Origin: Candidatus Poribacteria bacterium
GTDB taxonomy: Bacteria; Poribacteria; WGA-4E; WGA-3G
DNA: 64,000 bases
Direction: 5' to 3'
Assembly: GCA_012270795.1 (NCBI GenBank)
Contig: JAAXHO010000279.1
Span: 45,555-109,554 of the forward strand
Within the stretch, counting starts at the first letter, position 1; each line of letters starts with the position of its first letter. Below, in pieces: positions 17,829 through 26,400 of this stretch. Made by a program: the position numbers and the translations under genes. A model generated the notes under the pieces. It searched no databases, was not told where the DNA came from, and saw only the letters and a list, made by a program, of their open reading frames with translations.

Positions 17829-18965
17829 CTACAATAATTCTATCATCTCCCCAACATTAAAGATGATATTACGATCCTTTACAAGTGTTTGACCGAATTT
17901 GAGTATTGCAGTTTCTACACATAATTTCTGATTCATATTCTCAATGTTTTCAATGTCTTTAACATGCGCTGCGCCGATAATCCTTCGTAACATCTCCATG
18001 CCTGCAAACCCGCTAGCTTCGTGGAAGATCATATGTAAGGTGCGAACCTTAAGGGAAGGTTCCATCTCAAATGCTTCTGTGTAGGTCTCCCATGTTTTAA
18101 GTATCGCTGTTTTTAGTTTTAACTGCACATCGGGGTTATTGGTGTGTGAAAAATAGGACAAAAGATAGTTTGCCCAAAACAACCCTACATCAAATGCTAC
18201 AGGACCGTAAAATGCGAATTCCGAATCAATCACCTTAGCATTTTCACCATTGACCATAATACTGCCGGTATGAAGGTCACCGTGTGTTACCCCACGTTGT
18301 ACTCTAAGAAAAATGCTCTTTAACATATCCGCTTGTTCCCGAAAAGCTTCATCTGATTTTAGTTGACCTACTGTGCTTTCCAATCCATCCGTATAGAAAT
18401 TTGTTTCATGTTCCGTAAATGGGAATGTGAAAACGTAATCTGCTGTGATGGATTGCATGACAGTGTTAGCAAAATCTTGACGGTACTTATCTACTGTGGA
18501 ATTGTCAAGATTATTCATATAAGTTTGACTATGCACACGCCCCATAAACCTTGCAATTTTTTCAGGGATTGTCTGATTTACAAGTCCTGCAATCAGTTCA
18601 TCTCGTAGCAGACGGTAACCTTTGAGATCTTCCATCACAATGACTGCAGCATCACTATCGAAATAGTATTGCGTTGGTACTGTCTCACTTGCGAGTTGAT
18701 TGTATATATCAAGTGATCGGGATTCAAACGTCAACCTTTCAGGCGATAATGGATAATCGGGCCCTAATATCTTAATATATGGCGGTGCCTGTTTCAAGAC
18801 AAGTGATCGATCGGGTTGCGCTGCATCATAAACCCGATAAACGAAGTTTAGATTTCCATCACCGATTTCCTCAACATGTAACTCTGTATCCTTATCAAAA
18901 AAGTCTATTTCAGACTGATGTTCACGCAGATATTGAGGAATCGTTTCTCGGTTTAGTTCCATCAT
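17829..18965 (-). CDS. mtnK: S-methyl-5-thioribose kinase
   Basis: 378 residues of the MtnK/choline-kinase-like fold. Early residues EIGDGNLNFVYRVYD form the nucleotide loop. LVLKQAPPYIKILGPDYPLS is a strong MtnK signature. GVTHGDLHTGSIMV holds the catalytic Asp, and KVIDSEFAFYGPVAFDVGL the metal-binding DxE. It phosphorylates methylthioribose to the 1-phosphate in methionine salvage. The next enzyme, MtnA, is encoded 12 kb away on the opposite strand. Two adjacent ATG codons are possible starts. Confidence 0.93.
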   Translation of the reverse strand: MMELNRETIPQYLREHQSEIDFFDKDTELHVEEIGDGNLNFVYRVYDAAQPDRSLVLKQAPPYIKILGPDYPLSPERLTFESRSLDIYNQLASETVPTQYYFDSDAAVIVMEDLKGYRLLRDELIAGLVNQTIPEKIARFMGRVHSQTYMNNLDNSTVDKYRQDFANTVMQSITADYVFTFPFTEHETNFYTDGLESTVGQLKSDEAFREQADMLKSIFLRVQRGVTHGDLHTGSIMVNGENAKVIDSEFAFYGPVAFDVGLFWANYLLSYFSHTNNPDVQLKLKTAILKTWETYTEAFEMEPSLKVRTLHMIFHEASGFAGMEMLRRIIGAAHVKDIENIENMNQKLCVETAILKFGQTLVKDRNIIFNVGEMIELL

Positions 18966-18994
18966 ATCATAGTTTTACTGAATAGAGTGTTTAT

Positions 18995-19158
18995 CTATAG
19001 CAACCTAAGTTGCCACCTATAAGTTTTTAGGCCTTGAACGCTGTCTTTAATGGAAAAATGCTGATAATTAGTCTATATTTGTAGCGTAAACTTCCAGTTT
19101 GCGCCCTTACAGCACAATCTGGAAGATTGTGCTACATAGGTGGCAACTTAGGTTATAG
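18995..19158. repeat. C-type inverted-terminal-repeat element
   Basis: ACCTAAGTTGCCACCTAT near the left end and its exact complement at the right end enclose hairpins of the type GCACAATCTGGAAGATTGTG. The right end overlaps the asd stop codon. Other copies are at 33712-33865, with partial ones at 53846 and 28067. Confidence 0.82.
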
Positions 19159-20154
19159 CAGGAGTTCTTCAGCGATCTGGATAGCGTTTAATGCTGCGCC
19201 TTTACGGAGGTTGTCGGCAACGACCCACAGATTTAATCCGTTTGGTATTGATACATCTTCTCGGATGCGTCCGACATACACATCATCTTTGCCTGCTGCA
19301 TCAATTGCCATGGGGTACTTATAGTTATCCGGATCATCAATGAGTTGCACTCCCGGTGCATTTTCTAGACACTTACGTGCTTCTGCAGGGGTCAGTTTTT
19401 CGTGTGTTTCAAGATTTATGGATTCGGAATGTGCGAAGAAAACAGGCACGCGGACAGTCGTTGCGGAAACCCCGATAGTATCATCAGATAGGATTTTGTG
19501 TGTTTCGTTGACCATTTTCACCTCTTCTTCACTGTCGCCTGTGTCAGCGAAGGGCCAATCGAAAGCGACATTAAATGCCATTTGATGCGGGAACATATCA
19601 AGGGTGACAGGTTTGCCTTCTAACGCCTCAGTTGTTTGTAGAATCAGTTCGTTCACTGCACGTCCACTTTTACCGGAAACACTCTGATAGGTGGATACAA
19701 CGATTCTTTTGATCCCGACAGCATCGTAAATTGGTTTGAGTGCGACCATCATCTGTATAGTTGAACAGTTTGGGTTTGCGATGAGTCCATTGTGTTTTTG
19801 TGCAGCATCCATGTTCACTTCTGGGACGACTAACGGTGTGTCAGCGTCCATTCGGAAAGCACTTGTGTTGTCAATAACTAATGCCCCTTTATCTACTGCG
19901 GTTGGGATGAATTCTCGGCTGACTGATGCGCCTGCAGATGAAAAGACAAGGTCTACCTCATCAAATGAGTTGTGCGTCAACTCTTCAATCGTGATGTGTG
20001 TCCCTTTGAAAGTTAGGATTTCACCTGCGGACCTGTGAGATGCCAGCAGTTTCAGACTTCTAACAGGAAAAGAACGTTCTTCCAATAGTTCTAACATAGT
20101 GTTACCGACTGCCCCTGTTGCACCGACAATCGCAACACGATAACTCTCATTCAT
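19153..20154 (-). CDS. asd: Aspartate-semialdehyde dehydrogenase
   Basis: 333 residues, typical for Asd. GAGGTGA precedes the ATG. VAIVGATGAVGNTMLELLEE is the Rossmann nucleotide loop for NADP. NPNCSTIQMM carries the active-site Cys. SGKSGRAVNEL and RVPVFFAHSESINLE contain substrate-binding Arg and His residues. It reduces aspartyl-4-phosphate to the semialdehyde, the branch point to lysine/diaminopimelate, threonine and methionine. The stop codon at 19155-19153 lies inside the terminal repeat of the adjacent C element, so the native C-terminus may have been set by that insertion. Confidence 0.95.
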   Translation of the reverse strand: MNESYRVAIVGATGAVGNTMLELLEERSFPVRSLKLLASHRSAGEILTFKGTHITIEELTHNSFDEVDLVFSSAGASVSREFIPTAVDKGALVIDNTSAFRMDADTPLVVPEVNMDAAQKHNGLIANPNCSTIQMMVALKPIYDAVGIKRIVVSTYQSVSGKSGRAVNELILQTTEALEGKPVTLDMFPHQMAFNVAFDWPFADTGDSEEEVKMVNETHKILSDDTIGVSATTVRVPVFFAHSESINLETHEKLTPAEARKCLENAPGVQLIDDPDNYKYPMAIDAAGKDDVYVGRIREDVSIPNGLNLWVVADNLRKGAALNAIQIAEELLL

Positions 20155-20233
20155 TTTTATTTCACCTCAATGTAACCTTTTGAATTATGTTACCACAAAA
20201 TCAATACTTAAGCAACTTTACCACCTGTGGGGG

Positions 20234-20433
20234 CAGGGTTATTCAGTTTTAGGTATTTTGGCAGATATTTATAACATTCGTGAATTAGATGCGTAGGTCG
20301 GGTAGAGCGAAGCGAAACCCGACATGACAACCAAAAACACAACGTGTCGGGTTTCGCTTCGCTCTACCCGACCTACGATATAAACTTTAAGTAACACATA
20401 TCAACTGATAATTCTTAAAACTGAATAACCCTG
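20234..20433. repeat. Inverted-terminal-repeat element enclosing a 32-bp perfect hairpin
   Basis: CAGGGTTATTCAGTTTTA at 20234-20251 is exactly inverted at 20416-20433. Inside, GTAGGTCGGGTAGAGCGAAG and on to CCCGACA (20293-20324) pairs perfectly with 20345-20376. It contains no ORF. Confidence 0.82.
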
Positions 20434-20566
20434 ACATAATATCCTCAACTACCAGCACCATACGTGTTTTCCATTTCCTCGGTTACAAAAAATCGCAACT
20501 TTTTTGTAAAAAATCGTCCTTTTTTTCAAATTGTCATTAACTTTACACACCCGATTCAAGCCAGGA

Positions 20567-21853
20567 TTAGTACCGCAATTGCCACAACCACCACAAAACC
20601 GCAGGAATCAACGGCAGTGCAGCCATCCCCCACAAAACAACCTGAACACCAAATAGATCCATCATCGCACCAACAATCGCAGTCGCAACAGCACTCATCA
20701 ACGTAAAAAGCGCAAACTCAGTACCAAAAATACGCCCACGAATCTCATTCGGCGCACGCTGCAACAGCAGTTGCGTAGAAAACACCCATGCAATCCCACC
20801 ACCAACACTACGGACAAACCCACCGAAAACAAAAATCGGCAAACTCAAAAGCGGCGCAGCAATCAATAATCCTACCGCCCCAATCATATAACCCAAACTA
20901 ATACTCCGCCGAAGCGGTTTGTCACGATCCCCTGTCCAAATCCTCGTAACAATAGGACCAATCCCGCTGCCAACCCCTCCCATACAATACATCAATCCCA
21001 AACTGATCGCACCATCAATACCAACAATGAAGATATCTTTTGCGATTTTTACCTGTACCACCATAAATCCAGCAGACAATAACAACCCTATTGCCCCCTT
21101 ATGTAGCGATATAAAAAAAATATCTGGATGACGAACCATATATCCAAGCGCAGAAAACTTTGACCGTTCATGAATCAATCCCTTAGATACAAACTGTTTC
21201 GGCAATTTGATATTTAACAGCAATCCAGCTGAAACAAAAAAGGTCAATCCATCTATAATAAAAGCAGTGTGAACACCAAAGATTCCCGTTGTGAACCCGC
21301 CGATAGCAGCACCAAACGCAAGCATAACTGACCACGTTGTCGCACTCAACGCATTCGCCGTACCAAGTTCTCCGCTTGAGGTAATGTCAGGTAGAATCGC
21401 ACTTCGTGCAGGACTGAAAAAACCGCTGACACCATACAGAAGCGCAACAAGAATGTAAAGCAGCAGGATGTCATTTTCGTCACGGACAAAGAGGAAACCT
21501 AAAAGCAGTAAACCTCGGACAATTTCCGTAAGGATTAAGATGTGTTTGCGGTTGAAACGATCCGCACATATCCCAGCAAGCGGCGCAACGAAAAAAGGGG
21601 CGAGCATACGTATTGTAAACAACAAACCTAATGCAAAACCCGATTCTGTCAGATTGCGTATCAGGATCGCCGAAGCAATAATGTTAAACCAATCCCCTAA
21701 AAGACTAACAACCTGCCCTCCCCACAACCAACGAAAGTTGGAATTACGCCGAAGTAGTTCAAAATAACCAACAAGTTTTTCTTGCTTCGCAGCCCCGCCT
21801 TCCTGCCTAACTGCTTTATCAGGTGTCGCAGCACCTCGTTCTTTATCAGACAA
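20567..21853 (-). CDS. MFS transporter
   Basis: 428 residues with about 12 hydrophobic segments. The start is TTG 21853 with AGGGG six bases upstream. After a hydrophilic N-terminus comes NFRWLWGGQVVSLLGDWFN, then PLAGICADRFNRKHILI, the loop 2-3 motif of the major facilitator superfamily. It resembles the MFS_3/enterobactin-exporter branch (SGFFSPARSAILPDIT). It is probably a proton-driven exporter in the inner membrane. The substrate is unknown and no neighbour gives a hint. Confidence 0.88.
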   Translation of the reverse strand: MSDKERGAATPDKAVRQEGGAAKQEKLVGYFELLRRNSNFRWLWGGQVVSLLGDWFNIIASAILIRNLTESGFALGLLFTIRMLAPFFVAPLAGICADRFNRKHILILTEIVRGLLLLGFLFVRDENDILLLYILVALLYGVSGFFSPARSAILPDITSSGELGTANALSATTWSVMLAFGAAIGGFTTGIFGVHTAFIIDGLTFFVSAGLLLNIKLPKQFVSKGLIHERSKFSALGYMVRHPDIFFISLHKGAIGLLLSAGFMVVQVKIAKDIFIVGIDGAISLGLMYCMGGVGSGIGPIVTRIWTGDRDKPLRRSISLGYMIGAVGLLIAAPLLSLPIFVFGGFVRSVGGGIAWVFSTQLLLQRAPNEIRGRIFGTEFALFTLMSAVATAIVGAMMDLFGVQVVLWGMAALPLIPAVLWWLWQLRY

Positions 21854-21881
21854 CTATAACCCCTTTCTACAACCCATAGTA

Positions 21882-22025
21882 ATACCATTTCAAATTATAG
21901 TGAAATCCATAATTATTTGCACACTTTTGCCTCGTTCTATCTCCCCTCGCTTGCGGGGGGATAAAGGGGGGTAGTCCTTTCGTGTGTAAACTTAATTGTG
22001 GATTCTACTATAATATTGTCCCATT
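21882..22025. repeat. F-type element end interrupted by another inverted-repeat element
   Basis: ATACCATTTC at 21882 and AATATTGTCCCATT at 22012 belong to an F element. Between them lies a 121-bp element, 21894-22014, with imperfect inverted ends ATTATAGTGAAATCCATAAT and TTAATTGTGGATTCTACTAT. This is another nesting case. Confidence 0.6.
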
Positions 22026-22084
22026 GATGTCTTTTCCACGTCTTCCGTGTTTCCCGAGACTTCCGTGATTCAGAACACAATTGA

Positions 22085-22135
22085 AAATAAAAAAACACCG
22101 TGAGTGACAACAATAAATAACCATCTCTCACGGTG
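22085..22135 (-). terminator. Rho-independent terminator of the sigma-like gene
   Basis: On the minus strand CACCGTGAG and CTCACGGTG form a nine-bp stem, followed by seven T. It lies about 25 bases after the stop at 22160. Confidence 0.75.
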
Positions 22136-22159
22136 ACTTGCTTCTAACTTTATTGAAAA

Positions 22160-22534
22160 CTAAGGATACTGAATCCCCAACTTACGACACATCTTGCGGA
22201 TCTTATTAATCGCACCACCAACCTTACGCCCATCACGAGTCACACCAAAAAGATGCTGGCTAACAACGCGACGAGAAATACCCAGAATATCACCAATCTC
22301 CTCCTGTGTCTTCCCCTCATAAAAATAAAGTTGAACACAAGCGTTTTGACGGTCAGTGAGCTCCTTAGATATAATCTGACGTATCTGCCTGACAACTTGC
22401 TGCCGTTTCACTTGACGCGCCCGCGTATACGCATTCGGCGCAGACTGATAACACAAGTGATCTTCAGTAGTCAACTGATCAAAATACTCAGGTGGCACCG
22501 GAATTTCCCAAAAATCCGGATTATACTTGGACAT
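22160..22534 (-). CDS. Sigma-70 region-4-like transcriptional regulator
   Basis: The start at 22534 is chosen because GAGGAG stands nine bases upstream; a longer frame from 22567 lacks a good site. The 124 residues hold ISKELTDRQNACVQLYFYEG then KTQEEIGDILGISRRVVSQH, a region-4-type helix-turn-helix for -35 recognition. No region 2 is visible, so it cannot be a complete sigma factor. It may be a regulator or a phage-type late activator. It has its own promoter, a 26-codon leader ORF and a terminator, so it is a monocistronic unit. Confidence 0.75.
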   Translation of the reverse strand: MSKYNPDFWEIPVPPEYFDQLTTEDHLCYQSAPNAYTRARQVKRQQVVRQIRQIISKELTDRQNACVQLYFYEGKTQEEIGDILGISRRVVSQHLFGVTRDGRKVGGAINKIRKMCRKLGIQYP

Positions 22535-22585
22535 AGATAACAACTCCTCAAAATGAGGCGAAAGCACCTATGCCATTTCAAAGCA

Positions 22586-22666
22586 TTATCTTGAGAATGG
22601 ACAGAGGTACCATCGCCTACTAAACATACCGTTTATATTAGGGGTGGCAAAATTCATAAACAACAT
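22586..22666 (-). CDS. 26-residue leader peptide upstream of the sigma-like gene
   Basis: ATG 22666 follows AAGGAGGG at 7-8 bases. The frame encodes MLFMNFATPNINGMFSRRWY then LCPFSR and stops at 22586. GGTACCAT at the ribosome-binding site can pair with ATGGTACC about 50 bases later inside the ORF. The position, 50 bases before the regulator, suggests a regulatory leader. No homologue is recognised. Confidence 0.5.
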   Translation of the reverse strand: MLFMNFATPNINGMFSRRWYLCPFSR

Positions 22667-22689
22667 AATGGTACCCTCCTTATTAAAAT

Positions 22690-22718
22690 TTTATATTTGG
22701 ATAGATATGAGATGTCAA
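22690..22718 (-). promoter_or_regulatory. Promoter of leader peptide and sigma-like gene
   Basis: On the minus strand TTGACA (22718-22713), 17 bases and TATAAA (22695-22690) give a near-consensus promoter, about 23 bases before the leader ATG. Confidence 0.75.
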
Positions 22719-22834
22719 AACTAATATAGCATCTAAATACATGCATTTTGCACATATTAGTATACATTAAAAATAAAAAAATAACAACACTCACTTTTAA
22801 CACAATTCCGGATGCACTTTTTTCATGTCTTGTA

Positions 22835-22991
22835 ATACCAATTCAAATTAATATTGTCCCATTAAGGAATTCCACTTTTCTTGCTGGTTGGGGTGACTCT
22901 CTTCGGTAGGAGCGACCTCCCGGTCGCGACCTGGAGGTCGCTCCTACCAGAACATTTCGACAAATGGCATCTTATTTTTTAGAAATGGTAT
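22835..22991. repeat. F-type element, empty copy
   Basis: Nearly identical to 5795-5993 but without the 43-nt D insertion: AGCGACCTCCCGGTCGCGAC runs uninterrupted here. Confidence 0.85.
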
Positions 22992-23130
22992 AAGTTGGTG
23001 TATTGTATATGGTAGAGTTTTAAATTATTCAGGACTTACGCATTCTCTCTTGAATGAAAATTAATTTTTTAATCGGGTAATATCTTGTTTTGTAATTTTT
23101 TGGAGTAGCTGGGTAGTATACCAGTTCTTC

Positions 23131-23280
23131 GTCTGAACCAGGATTTACAGGATTATCAGATTACCAGGATTACCTCATCAAGGATTTTTGATATGCTTTG
23201 ATGTCAACTTTTGAATAATATCATAATGTACCAACTCTAATCCTGGTAATCTGATAATCCTGCAAATCTTGGTTCAGACA
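23131..23280. repeat. H inverted repeat with about 40-bp arms
   Basis: TCTGAACCAGGATTTACAGG and the following 20 bases pair with the complement ending at 23280, with about two mismatches. Single arms recur at 14501-14544 and 28694-28735. 22992-23130 and 23281-23356 show nothing else. Confidence 0.8.
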
Positions 23281-23356
23281 ACACTATAATTTAGATTTGA
23301 CTATATAATTTAAATGTGATACTCTAAACAAAAATTAGAATTGGTGCTGCATAAGA

Positions 23357-24985
23357 ATGACACACGACCTGCAAAACAAAAAGATACATCTATTTTACAT
23401 TCTACCCCTAATAACAATACTTTTTTCGGTCAACGGTCACACAGCTGAAATTAAGTTTGTTGATGTAACAGAAACTGCCGGAATCAATTTTAAACATGCA
23501 GGTGGAATAGAGCACCGTGTAGTCCCCGCATTGGTCGGATCTGGTGCCGCATGGCGAGACTATGATAATAACGGCACCCTCGATTTGTATATTGTCAATA
23601 GCACATCAGTGAGACCCGAACCCGATACAATTCTACCAAAAAACGCACTATATCTGAACAACGGTGACGGAACTTTTACGGATGTAACAGACAACGCAGG
23701 GGTAGGTGATACGGGGTGGGGCATGGGATGCGCATTCGCTGATTATGATAACGACGGTGATCCCGACCTCTATGTAACAAACTACAAGGCAAACATCTTT
23801 TATCTAAATAAAGGCGATGGGACATTCAAAAAATTTACATCCAGAGCAGGGGCAATCGGACATACAGGATTTGGTTCAGGCATCGCATGGGGAGATTATG
23901 ATGCTGATGGGTTTCTTGACCTCTATATTGGTAATTATATCGAATACAAAAAAGTCCCACAGGGGGATGAAGTATTCTTCCCTTACGATTTCTTTGGACA
24001 AGAAAACGTCCTCTTTCTAAACAAAGGGGATGGCGGATTCATTGATGTTACAGATGCCGCAAAAGTAAATGGAGGGTTTCATCTAACACTCGGCATTGCC
24101 GCAGCTGACTATGACGCGGATGGAGACTTAGATATCTATCTCGCAAACGATACCGACCAGAACATCCTTTATCGAAACGACGGTGAAATAACTTTTACAA
24201 ATACCAATCAACCCGATGCAAGAAGCAGAACAGGAGACATCCGCAGCGGAATGGGAATCGCATGGGGGGATTATAACAATGATGGAACGCTAGACCTATT
24301 CATCACAAATTGGCTTGATGAAAACAACGTGCTATACAAAAACAATGGAGATGGAACCTTCACAGACGTTTCAGCAAAAAGCGGCGTTTTTGAGTCTGGA
24401 CTCGGGAAAACATGTTGGGGAACAGTGTTTTTTGATGTAGATAATGATACAGACTTAGACATATTTTTCGCAGCAGGACATATCGATCCCGCCTCTTGGG
24501 AAAACCACGGACAATCCGATGTACTGCTACGAAACAACGGAGATGGAACTTTCACCGATATATCAGAAGAAGTGGCATTGCATCAGTTTAAAACAAAAGG
24601 TGTCGGCAGAGGAGTTGCTGCAGGAGATTACGATACCGACGGGGATATAGACCTAATCATTGTCAACAGCGGAGAAAAACCAAGACTGCTGCGAAACGAC
24701 GGCGGCAACAAAAACAATTGGCTCCATATACGCTCCATCGGTGTCCAAAGTAACCGAGATGGAGTTGGGGCACATATAAAAATAATAACTGGCGATTTAT
24801 ATCAGATTCGTGAAGTATCCGCTGGCAGCAGCTACCTATCCCAAAATAGCCTTGAGGTAGAATTTGGACTCGGTAATTACAAAAAAATCGATAAAATCAT
24901 CATTCAATGGCCCAGCGGCACAGTCCAAACATTGACAAACGTTCCTGCAAACCAAACGATAGTTGTAACGGAAAAAACAAAGTGA
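23357..24985 (+). CDS. Secreted FG-GAP/VCBS repeat protein with ASPIC/UnbV domain (CRTAC1-like)
   Basis: 542 residues with a signal peptide (1-29, ending GHTAE). From FVDVTETAGINFKH onward there are about seven FG-GAP/VCBS blades, each with a calcium-loop sequence such as DYDNDGDPDLYVTN or DYDADGDLDIYLAN. The last 75 residues (NNWLHIRSIGVQSNRDGVGA through VQTLTNVPANQ) are the ASPIC/UnbV domain. This is the architecture of CRTAC1-family proteins, abundant in marine Planctomycetes and Poribacteria. It is extracellular, calcium-binding and presumably adhesive. Confidence 0.92.
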   Translation: MTHDLQNKKIHLFYILPLITILFSVNGHTAEIKFVDVTETAGINFKHAGGIEHRVVPALVGSGAAWRDYDNNGTLDLYIVNSTSVRPEPDTILPKNALYLNNGDGTFTDVTDNAGVGDTGWGMGCAFADYDNDGDPDLYVTNYKANIFYLNKGDGTFKKFTSRAGAIGHTGFGSGIAWGDYDADGFLDLYIGNYIEYKKVPQGDEVFFPYDFFGQENVLFLNKGDGGFIDVTDAAKVNGGFHLTLGIAAADYDADGDLDIYLANDTDQNILYRNDGEITFTNTNQPDARSRTGDIRSGMGIAWGDYNNDGTLDLFITNWLDENNVLYKNNGDGTFTDVSAKSGVFESGLGKTCWGTVFFDVDNDTDLDIFFAAGHIDPASWENHGQSDVLLRNNGDGTFTDISEEVALHQFKTKGVGRGVAAGDYDTDGDIDLIIVNSGEKPRLLRNDGGNKNNWLHIRSIGVQSNRDGVGAHIKIITGDLYQIREVSAGSSYLSQNSLEVEFGLGNYKKIDKIIIQWPSGTVQTLTNVPANQTIVVTEKTK

Positions 24986-25000
24986 AACCTGTATATATTT

Positions 25001-25031
25001 CAGCACCAGAGGTACGGAATGTGTATAGAAA
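25001..25031. repeat. Dispersed CAGCACCAG motif
   Basis: CAGCACCAGAGGTACGGAAT then GTGTATAGAAA is a diverged copy of the two direct repeats at 30711-30787. Confidence 0.5.
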
Positions 25032-25047
25032 ATTGAATAACCCCACT

Positions 25048-25245
25048 GCAGAGTCATTCAATTGTCGAATTTCCCTATTGTTGGAGGGGTTTTCAACCCC
25101 GATTTTCCCTATCTTCTGTAGGAACGACCCGGGGAATGCCTTATGGCATTCATACCGTTGATTTGTTGGTCGCGACCGGGAGGTCGCTCCTACCTTAAGA
25201 AACTTATGTTAGAATTTGCGCTTAATCGACAATTGAATGCCTCTG
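25048..25245. repeat. G-type element with nested A and D repeats
   Basis: The ends are CAGAGTCATTCAATTGTCGA and TCGACAATTGAATGCCTCTG. Inside are half of the B stem-loop and an A palindrome (GTAGGAACGACC to GGTCGCTCCTACC) interrupted at about 25126-25165 by the D hairpin. At least three elements are nested. Confidence 0.8.
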
Positions 25246-25262
25246 TCCCTGTGTTTTTTTAA

Positions 25263-25291
25263 TTGACATATTTCGAAGTTTGGCATATAAT
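25263..25291 (+). promoter_or_regulatory. Perfect consensus promoter with a long leader
   Basis: TTGACA (25263-25268), 17 bases and TATAAT (25286-25291) match the consensus exactly. The nearest convincing gene starts at 25733, so a leader or small RNA of about 435 bases would be made. Confidence 0.7.
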
Positions 25292-25297
25292 TGCCAC

Positions 25298-25732
25298 GTA
25301 TAGGAAAACCTATAGAAACGATTTTCTCTAAAAGTAAACAACTGCTTTTGCTTTTTTGGCAATCGTAAATAATAATTGTTGTTTAATTGGTATTGGTACA
25401 GATATTCAAACAGGACGAAGGATGGCAAAAATGCAAGATGCTTACAGCAACCGCAATATAGAAAGAACCAATCTAATGAGGCTAAGTCACCTCAACGTTT
25501 GTTCTATTCTTGGTCCCTCTGCGCTTTTACCAATTATCCACCTTATTAACTATCGGTTTACCCCCCCCTTTACGAAAATTAACAATTGTAATAACATATC
25601 AGTTAACGAACAGGCGAATATCGCTGATGTTCATCAACTTTTTATCGCACCCGCACGCTCTCTATTCCACTTGGATAGTTTGCTGCGGGTTATTTTGTTT
25701 AATGACTAATTTCAACGGAATTAGGAGGGAAA
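25298..25732 (+). other. Long transcribed leader, possible small RNA or small ORF
   Basis: No repeat family seen elsewhere enters this stretch. A 95-codon frame starts at ATG 25422 after GGACGAAGG and runs to 25709. Its product (MAKMQDAYSNRNIERTNLMR and so on) resembles nothing I know, and it contains a run of eight C near 25561. I cannot decide between a decayed gene, a real small protein and an untranslated leader. Confidence 0.3.
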
Positions 25733-26374
25733 ATGCAACAAAGAATACTTTTTATAATGCTATGCACCGTACTTATCATGCTGTTTACCTTTGACAATAT
25801 CCCCGCAAAAGAGATTCGAGTTTGGGGCGGTAAAACAACCGATTATACCGATTCTAACGGAAATGTCTGGTACGGCGGGCAAAAAACGAAGCAGAGTTGG
25901 GGCGGATGGATCGAGAAGGAACCACGCGCCGCAGAAGATCGTCAACTCACAGCTGCAGCCAAAAAACTCGCAATGGATGAGGGATACGATGAAGAACTCT
26001 TCTATGCCGTGAGTTGGGCACAATACCCGGATGTCGTCAAGGTCGATTTGAATACAGGGAGAGGCACTTTCGACGTGACCTATCTCGTCGGTGAACATTG
26101 GTCACCGAATAACCGGGGCTTTGATATCATCATTGAAGATGAAATCGTTGAAGCACTCTATGTTACGCCCGGAGACGATGAAATCGATATAAAACGATAT
26201 GAAGGCATACAGGTTAGGGATACTGTTATGAGCTTTGTGTTTGCTGGCAATCCTGATGCAGGCAAGACAGACAGAAACGCTATGTTCAGTGGGATAGAAG
26301 TTATTCCTTCCCAATTAGCAATAGATCCAAAACAGAAACTAACCACAACATGGGGCTCACTAAAAACCCAATAA
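25733..26374 (+). CDS. Secreted malectin-like protein, first of a tandem pair
   Basis: 213 residues; AGGAGGG precedes the ATG. The signal peptide covers about residues 1-25. The N-terminal RVWGGKTTDYTDSNGNVWYG and the central GTFDVTYLVGEHWSPNNRGF, IIIEDEIVE and FAGNPDAGKTDRNAMFSGIE resemble the malectin/CBM57 fold, which binds carbohydrate. The short tail KLTTTWGSLKTQ is almost the same in the next gene and similar in the LamG protein at 8068. It is probably an exported glycan-binding protein. The malectin call is by motif resemblance only. Confidence 0.7.
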   Translation: MQQRILFIMLCTVLIMLFTFDNIPAKEIRVWGGKTTDYTDSNGNVWYGGQKTKQSWGGWIEKEPRAAEDRQLTAAAKKLAMDEGYDEELFYAVSWAQYPDVVKVDLNTGRGTFDVTYLVGEHWSPNNRGFDIIIEDEIVEALYVTPGDDEIDIKRYEGIQVRDTVMSFVFAGNPDAGKTDRNAMFSGIEVIPSQLAIDPKQKLTTTWGSLKTQ

Positions 26375-26400
26375 AATAACTAACAAAAATGGAGGTATCT

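Noticed and set aside
22160..22534. Complete ECF sigma factor
   Set aside because: Only region 4 is present; no region 2 sequence is found in the frame or upstream.
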